This document shows, piece after piece, positions 31,485 through 31,894 of a DNA stretch of 31,894 bases; position 1 is the first letter of the stretch, and each line of letters begins with the position of its first letter. The DNA comes from Folioceros fuciformis (Eukaryota > Anthocerotophyta > Anthocerotopsida > Anthocerotales), in NCBI GenBank assembly GCA_049999805.1, contig JBNGIO010006380.1, positions 213,786 to 245,679 of the forward strand, read 5' to 3'. A program made the translations under genes and the position numbers. The notes beneath the pieces were generated by a model, which saw only the letters and a program-made list of their open reading frames with translations, searched no databases and had not been told where the DNA came from.

Positions 31485-31894
31485 GGCCATGATCGAAAGA
31501 ATGGCTTTCTGTCAAGTCTTGGAGATCGCCACCAGGGCTACTACCGCCTCTACATGGCAGCTGCACTATTTGCATTTTGTATCGCTTTCCTGGTTTCCTC
31601 CGAATAACAGGAGAAGGCGAGGAGTCTGCCTCCCCAGGGGGCGGACGGAGGGCTGATGGTGAAGAAGTCGCAGAATTGGTGACTCTTAATCTTCCAGCTG
31701 GTCCAGCTCGAGCGGTGGAATCGGTAGCGAGAAACCAGCTTGAGCCGCAGCGGCACCACGCCCGTTTAATGTCATCTGCCATGGCGCTCACTCTGTCCTG
31801 CGACAGCTGCACCTGCCGCTGGGGCTGGAGCCGCAGGGTTGTCAGCACAGTGCTCTTCTGTCCCTGCTGGAATCCCGGGCCAGGGAATGCCTGC
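31485..31894. repeat. right copy of the duplicated segment, cut by the window edge
   Basis: Matches the block at 29090-29520 in order and orientation (AAAGAATGGCT at 31497, then GGAGATCGCCACC and the CCCCAGGGGGCGG stretch). It continues past the end of the window. Confidence 0.8.
31550..31894 (-). pseudogene. third LEA_2/NHL-type copy, partial at the window edge, one frameshift
   Basis: Reading minus from the edge: QAFPGPGFQQGQKSTV, VQLSQDRVSAMADDIKR, then a shift of one base, then GVVPLRLKLVSRYRFH, QFCDFFTISPPSAPWGG and a longer tail than the first copy (SEETRKAIQNANSAAAM). Compared with the first copy, one G is missing from a run of four G at the break. The N-terminal half lies outside the window. 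A one-base change in a homopolymer could be a real mutation or an assembly error, so the gene may be functional. Confidence 0.7.

Noticed and set aside
1-31894. tRNA, rRNA, CRISPR or prokaryotic operon features
   Set aside because: No tRNA-like T-arm and acceptor pairing, rRNA stretch or spaced direct repeats were noticed by eye. The split genes show a eukaryotic nuclear sequence.

Overview
The window is nuclear DNA from a plant, almost certainly a land plant. It encodes a Pol IV/V-type RNA polymerase largest subunit, which is a plant-specific enzyme class. It also carries a secreted GH9 endoglucanase with a C-terminal CBM49-like module, and LEA_2/NHL-type membrane proteins. The two split genes have short introns (mostly about 50-110 nt, GT-AG) with precise exon phasing. 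Short introns and moderate GC suggest a bryophyte, lycophyte or another early-diverging lineage, but that is inference and I cannot name the species. The sequence is an assembly scaffold with two gaps (100 N at 11963-12062 and 10 N at 16668-16677), both inside repetitive sequence.

Layout. 1-3940 is AT-rich intergenic DNA with several degenerate tandem repeats and no gene that I recognise. 3941-4692 is GC-richer and unexplained; it may be the 3' flank of the next gene. 4693-10302 (minus) is a single 1869-codon open reading frame for the largest subunit of RNA polymerase IV/V, most likely NRPD1, with a C-terminal DCL/DUF3223 domain. 11457-14343 (minus) is a ten-exon GH9 endoglucanase (signal peptide, catalytic domain, Lys/Pro linker interrupted by the 100-N gap, CBM49). 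14344-19059 is mostly non-coding, with minisatellites around 16331-16726. 19060-19632 (minus) is an intact single-exon Pol III subunit RPC8/RPC25 gene. It is divergent from POLD1 (20032-26223, plus, 31 exons by my splice model, about 1071 aa), the catalytic subunit of DNA polymerase delta. The 399-bp space between these two starts contains a pair of E2F-like sites. 26224-27000 carries small tandem repeats. 27004-28793 is a broken non-LTR retrotransposon (reverse transcriptase fragments). 29190-31894 holds three damaged copies of an LEA_2/NHL gene on the minus strand, two of them lying in blocks duplicated about 2.4 kb apart.

Function. Two nuclear RNA polymerase subunits (Pol IV largest subunit and Pol III RPC8) and a replicative DNA polymerase lie within 22 kb, but nothing shows that they act as one unit. 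The clearest regulatory link is the shared RPC8-POLD1 intergenic region with E2F-like sites, which fits S-phase expression of POLD1. I found no sign of an entirely new system. The most interesting features are the intronless Pol IV-type gene with an unusual C-terminal linker repeat, a GC-AG intron in POLD1, and the decaying LEA_2 cluster.
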